Shown here: piece after piece, positions 38,751-48,249 of the stretch
Layout of the letters: the number at the start of each line of letters is the position of its first letter
Numbering within the stretch: position 1 is the first letter of the stretch
Assembly: GCA_021776795.1 (NCBI GenBank)
Contig: JAJFFC010000005.1
Coordinates: forward strand, 62,001-126,000
DNA: 64,000 bases
Direction of reading: 5' to 3'
Source: Planctomycetota bacterium
GTDB taxonomy: Bacteria; Planctomycetota; UBA1135
Notes under the pieces: generated by a model
Seen by the model: only the letters and a program-made list of their open reading frames with translations
What the model was told of the DNA's origin: nothing
Databases searched by the model: none
Program-made: the position numbers and the translations under genes

Positions 38751-40006
38751 ATCAGGTTCTGCGTGATGTCCGCAGTTATTTCCTGCTACTTGGCACGCAG
38801 TTTTTGACCGTCATCAATGACAACTTATTTAAGCAATCCGTCCTGCTTCTCGCGGTGAGCCGACAAGGCCAAGAGGGTCACCTGCAATCTATGGCCCAGG
38901 CCCTTTTCTCGCTTCCGTTTTTGCTGTTCGCCGTGCTGGCGGGAGATTGCGCGGATCGTTGGCCCAAACGCACCATTTTGATTGCCGCAAAATTCGCAGA
39001 AGCCGTCATCATGGTCTTGGCTGCTGCCGCCTTTTGGTATGGCGCACTGTGGCCACTACTCGGCGTGGTGTTCCTGATGGGCGCACAATCCTCCTTTTTG
39101 GGGCCAGCCAAGTATGGATCCCTACCCGAACTCAGTACCCAAGAGGGCTTGCCACGGGCCAACGGCCTGTTTCAGGCCAGCGTGTTGGGTGCCATCCTGC
39201 TCGGCACCGGGGCTGCAGGTCATGTCGCCGAGTCAGCCCTGCCCTACCTTGCGCTAGGTATGACCATCACCGCCCTCGTCGGCGCCGGACTGGCCATGGG
39301 AATGCGTGCCCAACTGGTGACCTCCCCTCCTGCGGCATTGCGCTTCAACCCGCTTCGACGCCTACGCGAAGGTTGGGCCGATGCCGCCAAACGCGCCGGC
39401 CTTAGACCCGCACTCTGGGGACATGCCCTGTTTTGGATGGTCGGCAGCCTGATGCTCCTGGCTTGGAATGAATTCCTGGCCTTGGATGAGCAAGGCATTT
39501 CCGAGGTCGCGGTATCCAGCGGGGACTGGTCGATTGGCTTGGCCGTCCTCAGTGTGTTCATGGCCATCGGTGCCTTGATTGCTGGGCAGTTACAGCGCAC
39601 CGCCATTCGCCGCAGCCTGGTTGGGTTCGGCTCTTGTGGCATGGCAGTCGGGTTCTTGGCCGCCTCCGTAGTGCCCACCGAACCATGGCCATTGTTCCTG
39701 TGCATGGCCACCGCCAGTTTCTTCAGTGGTTTCTACTTGATCCCTCTGCGCACTTTGGTGCAGAAGATTCCACCCCACCATGCACTCGGCGCGACTTTAG
39801 GCACCAGCCAAATGCTCGACTTTGGCTTTATCTTTTTTGGCGCGATGTTGCGCCCCTTGCTCACGTTGGCTGGTGTGGATTCGCAGGGGCTGCTTGGTTT
39901 TCTTGGCTTGATTTTGTTGCTCACGCTGGTGCCTCTGATGCGCCACCTACCCCCACAAGTGGCGCTTAGTGAGGGCGCAGGCGCAGACGAAGCTCGGTCA
40001 AGCTAA
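38747..40006 (+). CDS. MFS transporter, LplT/lysophospholipid-transporter-like
   Basis: LGTQFLTVINDNLFKQSVLLLAV, MGAQSSFLGPAKYGSLPEL are typical of the LplT-type MFS group; 12-TM-like hydrophobicity. Confidence 0.75.
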   Translation: MNQVLRDVRSYFLLLGTQFLTVINDNLFKQSVLLLAVSRQGQEGHLQSMAQALFSLPFLLFAVLAGDCADRWPKRTILIAAKFAEAVIMVLAAAAFWYGALWPLLGVVFLMGAQSSFLGPAKYGSLPELSTQEGLPRANGLFQASVLGAILLGTGAAGHVAESALPYLALGMTITALVGAGLAMGMRAQLVTSPPAALRFNPLRRLREGWADAAKRAGLRPALWGHALFWMVGSLMLLAWNEFLALDEQGISEVAVSSGDWSIGLAVLSVFMAIGALIAGQLQRTAIRRSLVGFGSCGMAVGFLAASVVPTEPWPLFLCMATASFFSGFYLIPLRTLVQKIPPHHALGATLGTSQMLDFGFIFFGAMLRPLLTLAGVDSQGLLGFLGLILLLTLVPLMRHLPPQVALSEGAGADEARSS

Positions 40007-42614
40007 AGGTCGATGTGGTGGTCAACAGGAAACGACCACGCCAGGAAGAATCTGGTTGCCAGGGAGCCACCATCAAGCCATCGAGGGAAACCTCGCGCCC
40101 GTTCCAGGCAAGAACCTGACGCCCACCACCAGGCTGAATGCCGAAGCCCTCGGAGCGGCGACCAGCTACTCGTAAAGAAGGCAACAGTCTGCCGCCGGGG
40201 TGCACCAAGGTGATGTCCTTCAGCCACTGCACGCGTTTCGGCGCAATGGCACTGGCAGCAAGGTCCCATTGCAGAGACCACTCCAACAAATCAGCTTGGC
40301 GAATCTCTTGGCGTAGATCGAGTTCCCAGGTCTTCTCAATCACCACCTTCTCGATTTGCACTTCCAAATTGCCGTCGCTCATGCGGGTGAATTTGGCCTG
40401 AGGATACACCCGCAAAATCGCCCGTTCCAAACTCTCGCGACGGTCCCCGCTGGCCACCGCTTCGACAGGACCATCGGGTTGAGGCGCAATAGCCTCTGGG
40501 TTGGTAACCTGAGGCTCCCCCGAGGATCCCGGAGTTTGCGGCGTGGCCCGACCCTGCAGATCTAGCTCCTGTTGCCACAGCCATAACCACAATCTTGGCT
40601 GCCATTCTTCTGGGGTGGTCGCCGCGGGCACCAAGCGCATGCGCGCAATGGATTCCTCCAATCGTCCCTGGCACCAAAGCAGCTGGGCAATGAGCCAATC
40701 TTCTTGGTCTCCATCGAGCCATTTCACGACCTCGGCGGCATTCAAATCAAGCAGGGGGATCAGCACCAAGGTTTGGCCGAAGTAATCCAGGGCGTAGCCA
40801 TCTTCATCGGGCACCAAAGTGCCGCTGACGATCGACCCCGTTTTCATGGTTAGGGTGAGAGTTTGGCCGACGTTCTCGCGCAGGCGACCTTCCAGACGAC
40901 GATCTAGCGCCAAAAGCTCATCAATGCGCACCACTTCGGCACGAGCCTCGGTGGATTGCAAAAGGGCCTTGGGCTCCAATCCGTCCCAACGCTGACGAGC
41001 TTCGGCAAATCGACCCTCGCGCAGTAAACGTTGGCCAGATTGCAGGAGCTGAGGAACTCTGGCTAGGGCCAACTCAAGATTGGCCGCTTCGGCCTCAGCT
41101 TCCAAACTCGCCGACGCCAAACGAAGTCGGCCACGCGGATCGGCTGCGCCAGGGCGCAGGGGAAGGTCCCCTACCATTAAGCCTGTGCGTTGCCAGGCAT
41201 CTTCCACATCGCGCACCCACAGGTCGACCTGGAAGTTCCCGCGCACCATGGCTGCGCGCGCCATCCTGACGCGTTGGTCCAAAAGATCTAGAGCCTGTCC
41301 AGCAATGCGTTCTGCCGCAGCATCGACTTGGATGCGGCTTTCGGCAAGGAAACTTCGACGCTCTTGCAGGAATCCGACCGGGGCATCGGCGGGAGATTCT
41401 GCTCCCTCTAACTCACTCAGTAAATCAAGAGCTTGGCGCAATGCCCCATCGGCCAAGGCTAGTTCAAAACCCTGGCGTTGACTGCGACTCCACCGCGCAA
41501 AGGCTGCGCCGGCATCGGTTTGCGGAAGGTTCTCGGTTTGGTTCGCTGGCGGATTGACCGGCAGGTTTTGTCCCTGGCCCTGGTCTTCGGCCGCAACTTG
41601 ATTGGGGTCATCCCCGAGAAGACTGGGGCCAGATCCCAGCCATTGCCATGGCTTTGCCCACCACAGCCCAGCCACAAGCATCGGGGTGACCACGGCGGCC
41701 AGCAGACGGCGGCGGCGCTGACGATGACGATTGCGTGTCATTAAGCGCGGCGGATGCCCCAAGAGAACTCGGCCGAGATCATGACCGAAATCGCGCACGC
41801 GTGCGTAGCGGCGTTCGACATCTTTGGCCATCGCCGTCTCCACGACTTTGGCCAATGCCACGGGCACTTCTTCGGGAAGCGGCAAGGGCGCTTCATGCAT
41901 GACTCGGTGAATCACTTCGCCGACTCCCTTGCCTTGAAATGGAGGGCCTCCGGACAAGGCATGGTGCAGGGTGGCACCGAGGGAATAAATGTCCGCCTGC
42001 TCATCGACGGTGGAGGGGTCGCGCGCCTGTTCCGGACTCATATAGGCCGGGCTGCCCAAGGCAGCGCCTTGGCGGGTCAAGGTGGTGTCTTCTTCACGCC
42101 GCACCAGACCAAGGTCCGCGAGCACGGCCCCGCGCTGCGGATGCAACAGAATGTTGTGTGGTTTCACATCGCGGTGAATCGCACCTGCACGATGCAAACG
42201 ATCCAATGCGCGTGCAATTTGGACACCAAAGCGACACGCTTGCTCCCATTCGAGTGGCTGTTCCTGCAAACGCGCGCGCAAGGTTGGACCATCGATGAAC
42301 TCCAATAATAAAGCTGGACAGCCATTGACCTCGGCAGTGCCGTGCCCATGCACCAATTGCGGGTGGTCCAGTGCTTGGAGCATTTGCGCTTCTCGCTTCC
42401 AGCGTTCGCGCAAACGCGGGTCGCGCGCCACACTGGCGCGCAAAATTTTCAGCGCAAAAGGCCGTCCCTGTTCATCTTCGACCAACAACACTCGGCTTAA
42501 TGGCGACTCACCGAGAGCGCGCACAAACCGCAAGCCAGAGGGCAGGGTGACCGGCGTGGGCTCAGTCAGAAGAGTCCTCCTGGTCTTCCCGGTCTTCCTT
42601 GTCCCCGCCAGCAA
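39966..42614 (-). CDS. Membrane Ser/Thr protein kinase with large C-terminal extracytoplasmic region
   Basis: IHRDVKPHNILLHPQ, DLGLVR, GSPAYMSPEQARD, ADIYSLGATLHHAL; TM segment RRRRLLAAVVTPMLVAGLWW; start codon uncertain. Confidence 0.9.
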   Translation of the reverse strand: MLAGTRKTGKTRRTLLTEPTPVTLPSGLRFVRALGESPLSRVLLVEDEQGRPFALKILRASVARDPRLRERWKREAQMLQALDHPQLVHGHGTAEVNGCPALLLEFIDGPTLRARLQEQPLEWEQACRFGVQIARALDRLHRAGAIHRDVKPHNILLHPQRGAVLADLGLVRREEDTTLTRQGAALGSPAYMSPEQARDPSTVDEQADIYSLGATLHHALSGGPPFQGKGVGEVIHRVMHEAPLPLPEEVPVALAKVVETAMAKDVERRYARVRDFGHDLGRVLLGHPPRLMTRNRHRQRRRRLLAAVVTPMLVAGLWWAKPWQWLGSGPSLLGDDPNQVAAEDQGQGQNLPVNPPANQTENLPQTDAGAAFARWSRSQRQGFELALADGALRQALDLLSELEGAESPADAPVGFLQERRSFLAESRIQVDAAAERIAGQALDLLDQRVRMARAAMVRGNFQVDLWVRDVEDAWQRTGLMVGDLPLRPGAADPRGRLRLASASLEAEAEAANLELALARVPQLLQSGQRLLREGRFAEARQRWDGLEPKALLQSTEARAEVVRIDELLALDRRLEGRLRENVGQTLTLTMKTGSIVSGTLVPDEDGYALDYFGQTLVLIPLLDLNAAEVVKWLDGDQEDWLIAQLLWCQGRLEESIARMRLVPAATTPEEWQPRLWLWLWQQELDLQGRATPQTPGSSGEPQVTNPEAIAPQPDGPVEAVASGDRRESLERAILRVYPQAKFTRMSDGNLEVQIEKVVIEKTWELDLRQEIRQADLLEWSLQWDLAASAIAPKRVQWLKDITLVHPGGRLLPSLRVAGRRSEGFGIQPGGGRQVLAWNGREVSLDGLMVAPWQPDSSWRGRFLLTTTSTFSLTELRLRLRPH

Positions 42615-44493
42615 GATTGTATTTTTCGATCTTGCGCAACAAAGTAAACCGGGTAATGCCTAAGAGCTTGGCCGCACGTGATCGGTTATTCGGCTCTTGT
42701 TCTAAAGCCATTTGAATGGCGCGAATCTCTAAAGCTTTGACGCGTTCGGTTAAGGGCAAACTGCTGTCATCTTCGACCAAATTGGTCTTGTCGGCGGCAG
42801 CCACTTCCAAAATCACTGGGGAAAGCTCCTCGACCTGCACCTCTCCTTCTCCAAGCAAAGTTAGGCGGCGCATTTCATTGCGAAGCTGCCGTACGTTGCC
42901 TGGCCAAGAGTATTGGGTCAGACGCTCCATTGCCGCGGCGCCCACGGTGCGGGTGGTTCTGCCTTGATCTGCAGCTTCAAGAACCAAGAAGTGTTCGGAC
43001 AACAAAGGCACATCGCCTTCGCGGTCGCGCAAGGGAGGCAACCGCAAGGAAACCACCTTGAGGCGGTAAAACAAGTCTTCCCGAAAACGTCCCTGTTCGA
43101 CTCGCTCTTGCAAGGAAACATTGGAAGCCGCAATCACGCGCACCTGGATATGGCGCACCTCATTGCTTCCCACGCGGCGAATCTCACCTTCTTGCAAAAC
43201 GCGTAGAAGACGCGCCTGCATGGCTTCGGACATTTCCGCCACTTCGTCCAAGAACATGATGCCGCCATCTGCTTCCTCGAAGCGGCCTTTGCGGTCGCGA
43301 GTCGCCCCGGTGAAGGCGCCTTTGACATGGCCGAAGAGCTCAGATTCCAACAAAGAATCAGGTAGTGCACCACAATTTTCAACCACAAAGGGGCGATCAG
43401 CCTTGCGGCCATGCAGGTGCAAGGCGCGGGCCACAAGCTCTTTGCCAGTCCCACTCTCCCCCTCAATGACCACCGGAACATCGCTATCCAAGATCCGCTC
43501 CATTTGTCCAAAGAGCTCTTGCATGGCGGGCGAGGTGCCATAAAGGCCGTGGAATCCACCGCCTGTTGGCGTATCCAGGGCAGACTGGGGGCCTTCATTG
43601 CGGCGACCTAATTGCCGTTCCAGGCGAGTTAGCCGGCGCTGCATTCGTTGCCGACGTTGGCTTTCCAAGCTGGAGCCAAGGTGACTCGCAGCCATTCCGG
43701 CCAATCCACCGATGAGTTCGGCATCGCGCTGACGAAAGGCTGCCACGGTCATACGGTGATCCACCGCCAGGAGACCAAGGGCCTCACCGCGAAAACGCAA
43801 AGGCACCGCAAGCACCGAGCGCAAGCCAAGATCGCTGATGCTCTCCACGCCAGCGAACTCGCCATCGGAGGCGGCATCGCGTAACAACACAGGCGCCTTG
43901 GCTTTCGCTGTTGCCTCTAACAAAGTGCGCGAAAATTTCCGCTCCGGTGCGCTCACTGGTTCACGCGCAAAATTGCGCGCAAGAGCAAGAGAAACCTTGC
44001 CATCTTCCAGCAGGAACAAGAAACCACGCTCTGCGCGACAAAGTGACACCGCGGCGTCGACCAATAAAGCGGCCACGCGTTCGACGCGATCTTCTTGATC
44101 TAGCGTTCGCGCCACCGCCAACATCGTGCGCAGGGTGTCTTCTTCTTGAGGAGTTTCCTGGGTGCGCGTGGATTCCATCGCAGCAAGGCGCTCGGCCAAT
44201 CCCCCCGTCAGGCGAATGGTCGTGCCACCGATTTGGATGATGTCTTGCGCGGTCAATGGACGGCGGTCGATTTGTTGTCCATCAATCCAGGTGCCATTTG
44301 CTGAACCCAAATCGACCAAAAACACCTCTTCGCCAAGACGCTCCAGGCGACAATGCCGACGCGAAGCCATGGGGTCATCGAGGCGGACATCGCAATCGGA
44401 ACCACGGCCAATCAACACCGTGTCCCCATCTACGCTCACCACCTGGCGCAGCTGGTCGCGTTCAAGACTAATCTCCAGGGGCACTTCCATCAT
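42562..44493 (-). CDS. FHA-GAF-AAA+ sigma54 activator with Fis-type HTH
   Basis: FHA: VLIGRGSDCDVRLDDPMASRRHCRLE; GESGTGKELVARALH, ELFGHVKGAFTGATRDRKGRFEEADGG (GAFTGA intact); C-terminal NRSRAAKLLGITRFTLLRKIEKY. Confidence 0.95.
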   Translation of the reverse strand: MMEVPLEISLERDQLRQVVSVDGDTVLIGRGSDCDVRLDDPMASRRHCRLERLGEEVFLVDLGSANGTWIDGQQIDRRPLTAQDIIQIGGTTIRLTGGLAERLAAMESTRTQETPQEEDTLRTMLAVARTLDQEDRVERVAALLVDAAVSLCRAERGFLFLLEDGKVSLALARNFAREPVSAPERKFSRTLLEATAKAKAPVLLRDAASDGEFAGVESISDLGLRSVLAVPLRFRGEALGLLAVDHRMTVAAFRQRDAELIGGLAGMAASHLGSSLESQRRQRMQRRLTRLERQLGRRNEGPQSALDTPTGGGFHGLYGTSPAMQELFGQMERILDSDVPVVIEGESGTGKELVARALHLHGRKADRPFVVENCGALPDSLLESELFGHVKGAFTGATRDRKGRFEEADGGIMFLDEVAEMSEAMQARLLRVLQEGEIRRVGSNEVRHIQVRVIAASNVSLQERVEQGRFREDLFYRLKVVSLRLPPLRDREGDVPLLSEHFLVLEAADQGRTTRTVGAAAMERLTQYSWPGNVRQLRNEMRRLTLLGEGEVQVEELSPVILEVAAADKTNLVEDDSSLPLTERVKALEIRAIQMALEQEPNNRSRAAKLLGITRFTLLRKIEKYNLAGGDKEDREDQEDSSD

Positions 44494-44497
44494 CGAA

Positions 44498-44507
44498 AGG
44501 ATACCCT
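44498..44507. promoter_or_regulatory. Symmetric bidirectional -10 candidate AGGATACCCT
   Basis: TACCCT 6 nt before the + ATG (44514); TATCCT 4 or 7 nt before the - ATG-ATG (44493/44490). Confidence 0.6.
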
Positions 44508-44513
44508 GTTGCG

Positions 44514-44963
44514 ATGGTCGACTCGACCTCCTCTTCCCCGCCGTGGTGGGCCGCTGGCCTGCCCTTCTCCTGCAGCCAATGCGGCAAGTGCTGTGAGGCG
44601 CGGGGAGATGTGGCTCATGTTTATGTCGGGAGGGCGGATCAGGAGCGCTTAGCCAGCCATTTGGGGCTCAGTTTGCAGGTCTTCCGCAAGCGCTATACCC
44701 GGTTTGAGCCAGGTGGTTACCTCGGCCTGCGCTTCGAGAAAGGAAGCTGTATCTTCCTCGACGGCAAGAGTTGCTCGGTGCATGAGGCGAAGCCGGTGCA
44801 ATGCCGCACCTGGCCGTTTTGGCCCGAGCTGCTGGAAAGTCCCGAAACTTACCGAAAAGAGGTCCTTGAATTCTGCCCTGGTAGCCAAGCAGAAACCCCG
44901 ATTGTGCCCCCCGAGAGCATTGCCGACCAGGCGCTCGCCACCGACGAAGCCATTCAAGACTGA
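44514..44963 (+). CDS. YkgJ-family cysteine cluster protein
   Basis: FSCSQCGKCCEARGDVAHV ... CIFLDGKSCSVHEAKPVQCRTWPFWPE. Confidence 0.85.
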   Translation: MVDSTSSSPPWWAAGLPFSCSQCGKCCEARGDVAHVYVGRADQERLASHLGLSLQVFRKRYTRFEPGGYLGLRFEKGSCIFLDGKSCSVHEAKPVQCRTWPFWPELLESPETYRKEVLEFCPGSQAETPIVPPESIADQALATDEAIQD

Positions 44964-45016
44964 GGCCGCGGGAAGCCTTTTGCTTTGCTTTTCTTGCGAT
45001 ACAATCACTGGTTGCC

Positions 45017-46702
45017 ATGGCGGAGAACCCCAATGAATACGCGCTTCAGGTTATTGGCCTGAACAAGTTTTACGACCGCACCCAAGTGTTGAAGGACATC
45101 ACCTTGTCGTTCTTCGCTGGGGCCAAGATTGGCGTCATTGGTGCGAACGGTTCGGGCAAGACCACGCTGCTGCGGATTTTGGCCGGTGCCGATAGCGAGT
45201 TTGAAGGTCAGCGGATTCAAATGGCTGGGCGCACGCTTGGCTATGTGCCGCAGGAACCGCAACTCGATCAAGACAAAACGGTGCGCGAGGTTCTCGACGA
45301 AGCTGTAGCGCATATTCATGCTGTCACCGATCGCTACAACGAAATCTGCGGATTGATGGGCGAAGCCGATGGCGAGGCCTTGGAAAAGCTTGCCGAGGAG
45401 TTTGACCGGCTGCAGGCGGAGATCGACACCCATGACATGTGGGAGATTGACCGCTTGCTCGAGAAGGCGGCCACTGCCTTGGATTTGCCGCCCATGGATC
45501 AAAGCTGCTCGGTGTTGTCCGGTGGCGAGGCGCGCCGGGTCGCCCTGTGCAAAACCTTGCTGGAATCGCCCGACATTTTGCTGCTGGACGAACCAACCAA
45601 CCACCTCGATGCCGCCACCACCGAATGGCTCGAGCATCACTTGGCCAACTACCCGGGCATGGTCATCGTGATTACTCACGACCGCTACTTCCTCGACAAC
45701 GTCGTCGAATGGATGCTCGAAATCGACCGTGGAACCGCCCGCCCCTATCAGGGCAACTACTCGTCCTACCTTGAGGCCAAAGAAAAGGAGTTGGAGCTGA
45801 GTGAACGCCAACAAGACAAGCGGCGCAAGCGCCTAAAGAGCGAGCTCGATTGGGTACGCCAAAACTCCAAGGCCCGTGGCAATAAGAATAAAGCGCGTAT
45901 TCAGCGCTATGACCAGTTGGTGGAGCAACAAGAGAAGCTGCGCCCAGAAACCATCGACCTCATGATTCCCTCCGGCCCGCGCCTTGGCAATAAGGTGATC
46001 GAGATGGAACATGTCCGCAAGGGATATGGCGACCGCATCTTGATTGAGGACCTCTCCCTGACTATGCCGGCCGGTGCCATTGTTGGCGTGATCGGCCCCA
46101 ATGGCGCAGGGAAAACGACCCTGATGAAAATGGTCGTGGATTTGGAAGAGCCTGATTCCGGCACCATTACCTTTGGCTCCACGATTGAGGCCTGTTTCGT
46201 CGACCAGCGTCGCGCCGAACTGTCGGATGACCGCTCCGTGTTCGAAGAGATTACCGACGGCCTCGAGTTTCTTCCCTTTGGTGCCGGCGAAATCCAATCT
46301 CGCGCCTATGTCTCGCGCTTTAACTTCAAGGGCACGGACCAAGAAAAACTAGTCGGCAACTTATCCGGAGGACAGCGTAACCGGGTCCAACTCGCCAAGA
46401 TGCTTCGCGTCGGCGGCAACCTCATCATCTTGGACGAGCCGACCAACGACCTCGACTTGCCCACTACGCGTGTTCTCGAAGAAGCGATCGAGCACTACGC
46501 CGGCTGTATGTTCGTGGTCAGCCACGACCGCTATTTCCTCGACCGCATCTGCACCCACATTCTCGCCTTCGAAGGCGACGGTCAAGTCGAGTTCTTCTAC
46601 GGCAACTACAGTGAGTATGCCGAGTGGCTAGCTCAGCGACGCGAAGCCGAAGGCAAAGGCCCTGATTCTCGCGCCGCCAAGCATCGCAAACTTTCGCTCT
46701 AG
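45017..46702 (+). CDS. ettA: ABC-F ATPase EttA (energy-dependent translational throttle)
   Basis: Two ABC domains; VIGANGSGKTTLLRILAG, LSGGEARRVALCK, LDEPTNHLDA; IVGVIGPNGAGKTTLMKM; RFNFKGTDQEK typical of EttA. Confidence 0.93.
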   Translation: MAENPNEYALQVIGLNKFYDRTQVLKDITLSFFAGAKIGVIGANGSGKTTLLRILAGADSEFEGQRIQMAGRTLGYVPQEPQLDQDKTVREVLDEAVAHIHAVTDRYNEICGLMGEADGEALEKLAEEFDRLQAEIDTHDMWEIDRLLEKAATALDLPPMDQSCSVLSGGEARRVALCKTLLESPDILLLDEPTNHLDAATTEWLEHHLANYPGMVIVITHDRYFLDNVVEWMLEIDRGTARPYQGNYSSYLEAKEKELELSERQQDKRRKRLKSELDWVRQNSKARGNKNKARIQRYDQLVEQQEKLRPETIDLMIPSGPRLGNKVIEMEHVRKGYGDRILIEDLSLTMPAGAIVGVIGPNGAGKTTLMKMVVDLEEPDSGTITFGSTIEACFVDQRRAELSDDRSVFEEITDGLEFLPFGAGEIQSRAYVSRFNFKGTDQEKLVGNLSGGQRNRVQLAKMLRVGGNLIILDEPTNDLDLPTTRVLEEAIEHYAGCMFVVSHDRYFLDRICTHILAFEGDGQVEFFYGNYSEYAEWLAQRREAEGKGPDSRAAKHRKLSL

Positions 46703-47751
46703 AGTTTGACCTCTTCGTAGTGCTTCGCACAAGCCGCTTGCGACTTGTAATCGCAGCGCTCACAGGAAGACTTGTAGCCCGGTTTACGCGCTTCAATCAA
46801 CGCACGCGCAGCATCGTAGGCATGGAGTTCAATCTTGCCGCCCTTGCCCTTCTTCATGGCAGAGCGATAAGTCTTGACGGCCTCCAAGTACTCCTTGGCG
46901 CCCTCTAGTTCCTTGGCTTCGGCAAAAAGCTTGCCGCCATTGATTTCCTTCTTGTAGTTCTTCTCCTCTTGCAGCATGAGCATGCGTTGCTCCATTTCTG
47001 CAGCGCCGTCGTAAGGAGACTCATTTCCGAGGTAAGGATCCACTAGCTGAGTGGCGCGGAAGTAGAAACCCGTTTCTATGCTCTCGGTTGCCTTTGCAAA
47101 AGCCCTGGCGCCCTGATCCATCAAGTAAGCCTTGTAGCGACCAGCCCAAGCGGCGTCTTTCTCATCGAGCTTTGGCGTCACCTTTTCGAGCTCTGCCATG
47201 GCGTCGATCGCCTTGCCCTGGTCCATCAGCTTAAAGGCCTTGGAGAGCTTCTTCGGATAAGGACCGCCCTTGGTGGCCCCCTTCATGGCTTTCTCGACTG
47301 CGCTGTGCGCGCTCGACGGGTGGCCGGACCACTGCAACTCGTTGTCGAAGAACACACCCGAGGTCGGGAATCCGCTGACCCCAATCACCTTCTCTAGTGC
47401 GCCATCGGGCAGAATGACCACCGGGTGGGTGACATTCATTTCCTTCATGTACTGGTCAACCAGTTCCTCTTTCTCATCAGTCACGCTGATGACGACCAAA
47501 CCCTTTTCCATGCCGTCTTCCCATTCGGAATTGAGCATCGGGATTTGGCCCTTACAAGGGCCTCACCAAGTACGGAAGACTTCGATCAGGACAGCCTTCT
47601 GTTTAAAATCTTCTACCGACAGAGGTGGTGTGTTGTACCACTTCAATGCCTTGAGTTCGGGCATGGTGCCACCTTCCGGGCCTCCGCCCCCGCCCAGGAA
47701 GGGCAGAGCGAGTGCACCGGCGAGAACGGCTACAGGAGCGTGAAATTTCAT
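46699..47751 (-). CDS. Secreted thioredoxin/TlpA-like selenoprotein candidate: in-frame UGA at W-U-G-P-C (UGA at 47565..47563)
   Basis: ORFs 47563..47751 and 46699..47538 are in the same frame, joined by GTACTTGGTGAGGCCCTTGTAAGGGCCAAATCCCG = ..TW*GPCKGQIP; cis-Pro GFPTS downstream; signal peptide upstream. Confidence 0.88.
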
Positions 47752-47838
47752 GCGAAAATGGGGTGGAAGCCGGAGAGCCCGGCAGGTGCTCTCATCCTAA
47801 CAGGCAAACGCTCCTGTGGCTAAGGCGTAAGCTGGGGT

Positions 47839-48198
47839 ATGCGCTCAGCCGCCTACCGCTTCCGCACGTCCTCTGGAGGGCCTGCAGGCACACCTAAGCC
47901 TGGATTCTTTGCTTCCTGCCTCGCCTTGATTGTCGGCCTTGCTGCTGCGGTTCTGGCATTGGGCCTGGCTGCCTTCGTTTTTGTCGCCGGTTTGGTGGTG
48001 ATTGCCTTCTTGTATATCCGACGCTTATTGACCGGGGGCGGAGTAGCGGCCACGCCCACTGCGGGTACCAGGACCGATGTCCCTGAGCCTGAAGTTTCCG
48101 GTGAATCCAATACAGGCCCTGAAGATCAGGCCGAACTGGAACAGTTTCATGGCAATCTCGACGAGTGGTTTGCGCAAAAGCGTAAGGGTTCCTCTTAA
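47839..48198 (+). CDS. Hypothetical membrane protein
   Basis: 119 aa, central hydrophobic segments; TAAGCT box 5 nt upstream of ATG. Confidence 0.55.
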   Translation: MRSAAYRFRTSSGGPAGTPKPGFFASCLALIVGLAAAVLALGLAAFVFVAGLVVIAFLYIRRLLTGGGVAATPTAGTRTDVPEPEVSGESNTGPEDQAELEQFHGNLDEWFAQKRKGSS

Positions 48199-48249
48199 GG
48201 CAAAGGGCAGCATCTGCGGCCAGTCGCTATGGTGAAGTCTTAGCAAGCC

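Noticed and set aside
45005-45814. 269-aa minus-strand ORF opposite ettA
   Set aside because: Antisense to a clear ABC-F ATPase; composition typical of shadow ORFs.
47563-47565. TGA in the thioredoxin-like gene as a nonsense mutation or pseudogene
   Set aside because: The frame is intact on both sides, the codon is exactly the catalytic Cys position, and an independent equivalent case occurs in msrA; selenocysteine is the simpler explanation pending Sec-machinery evidence.
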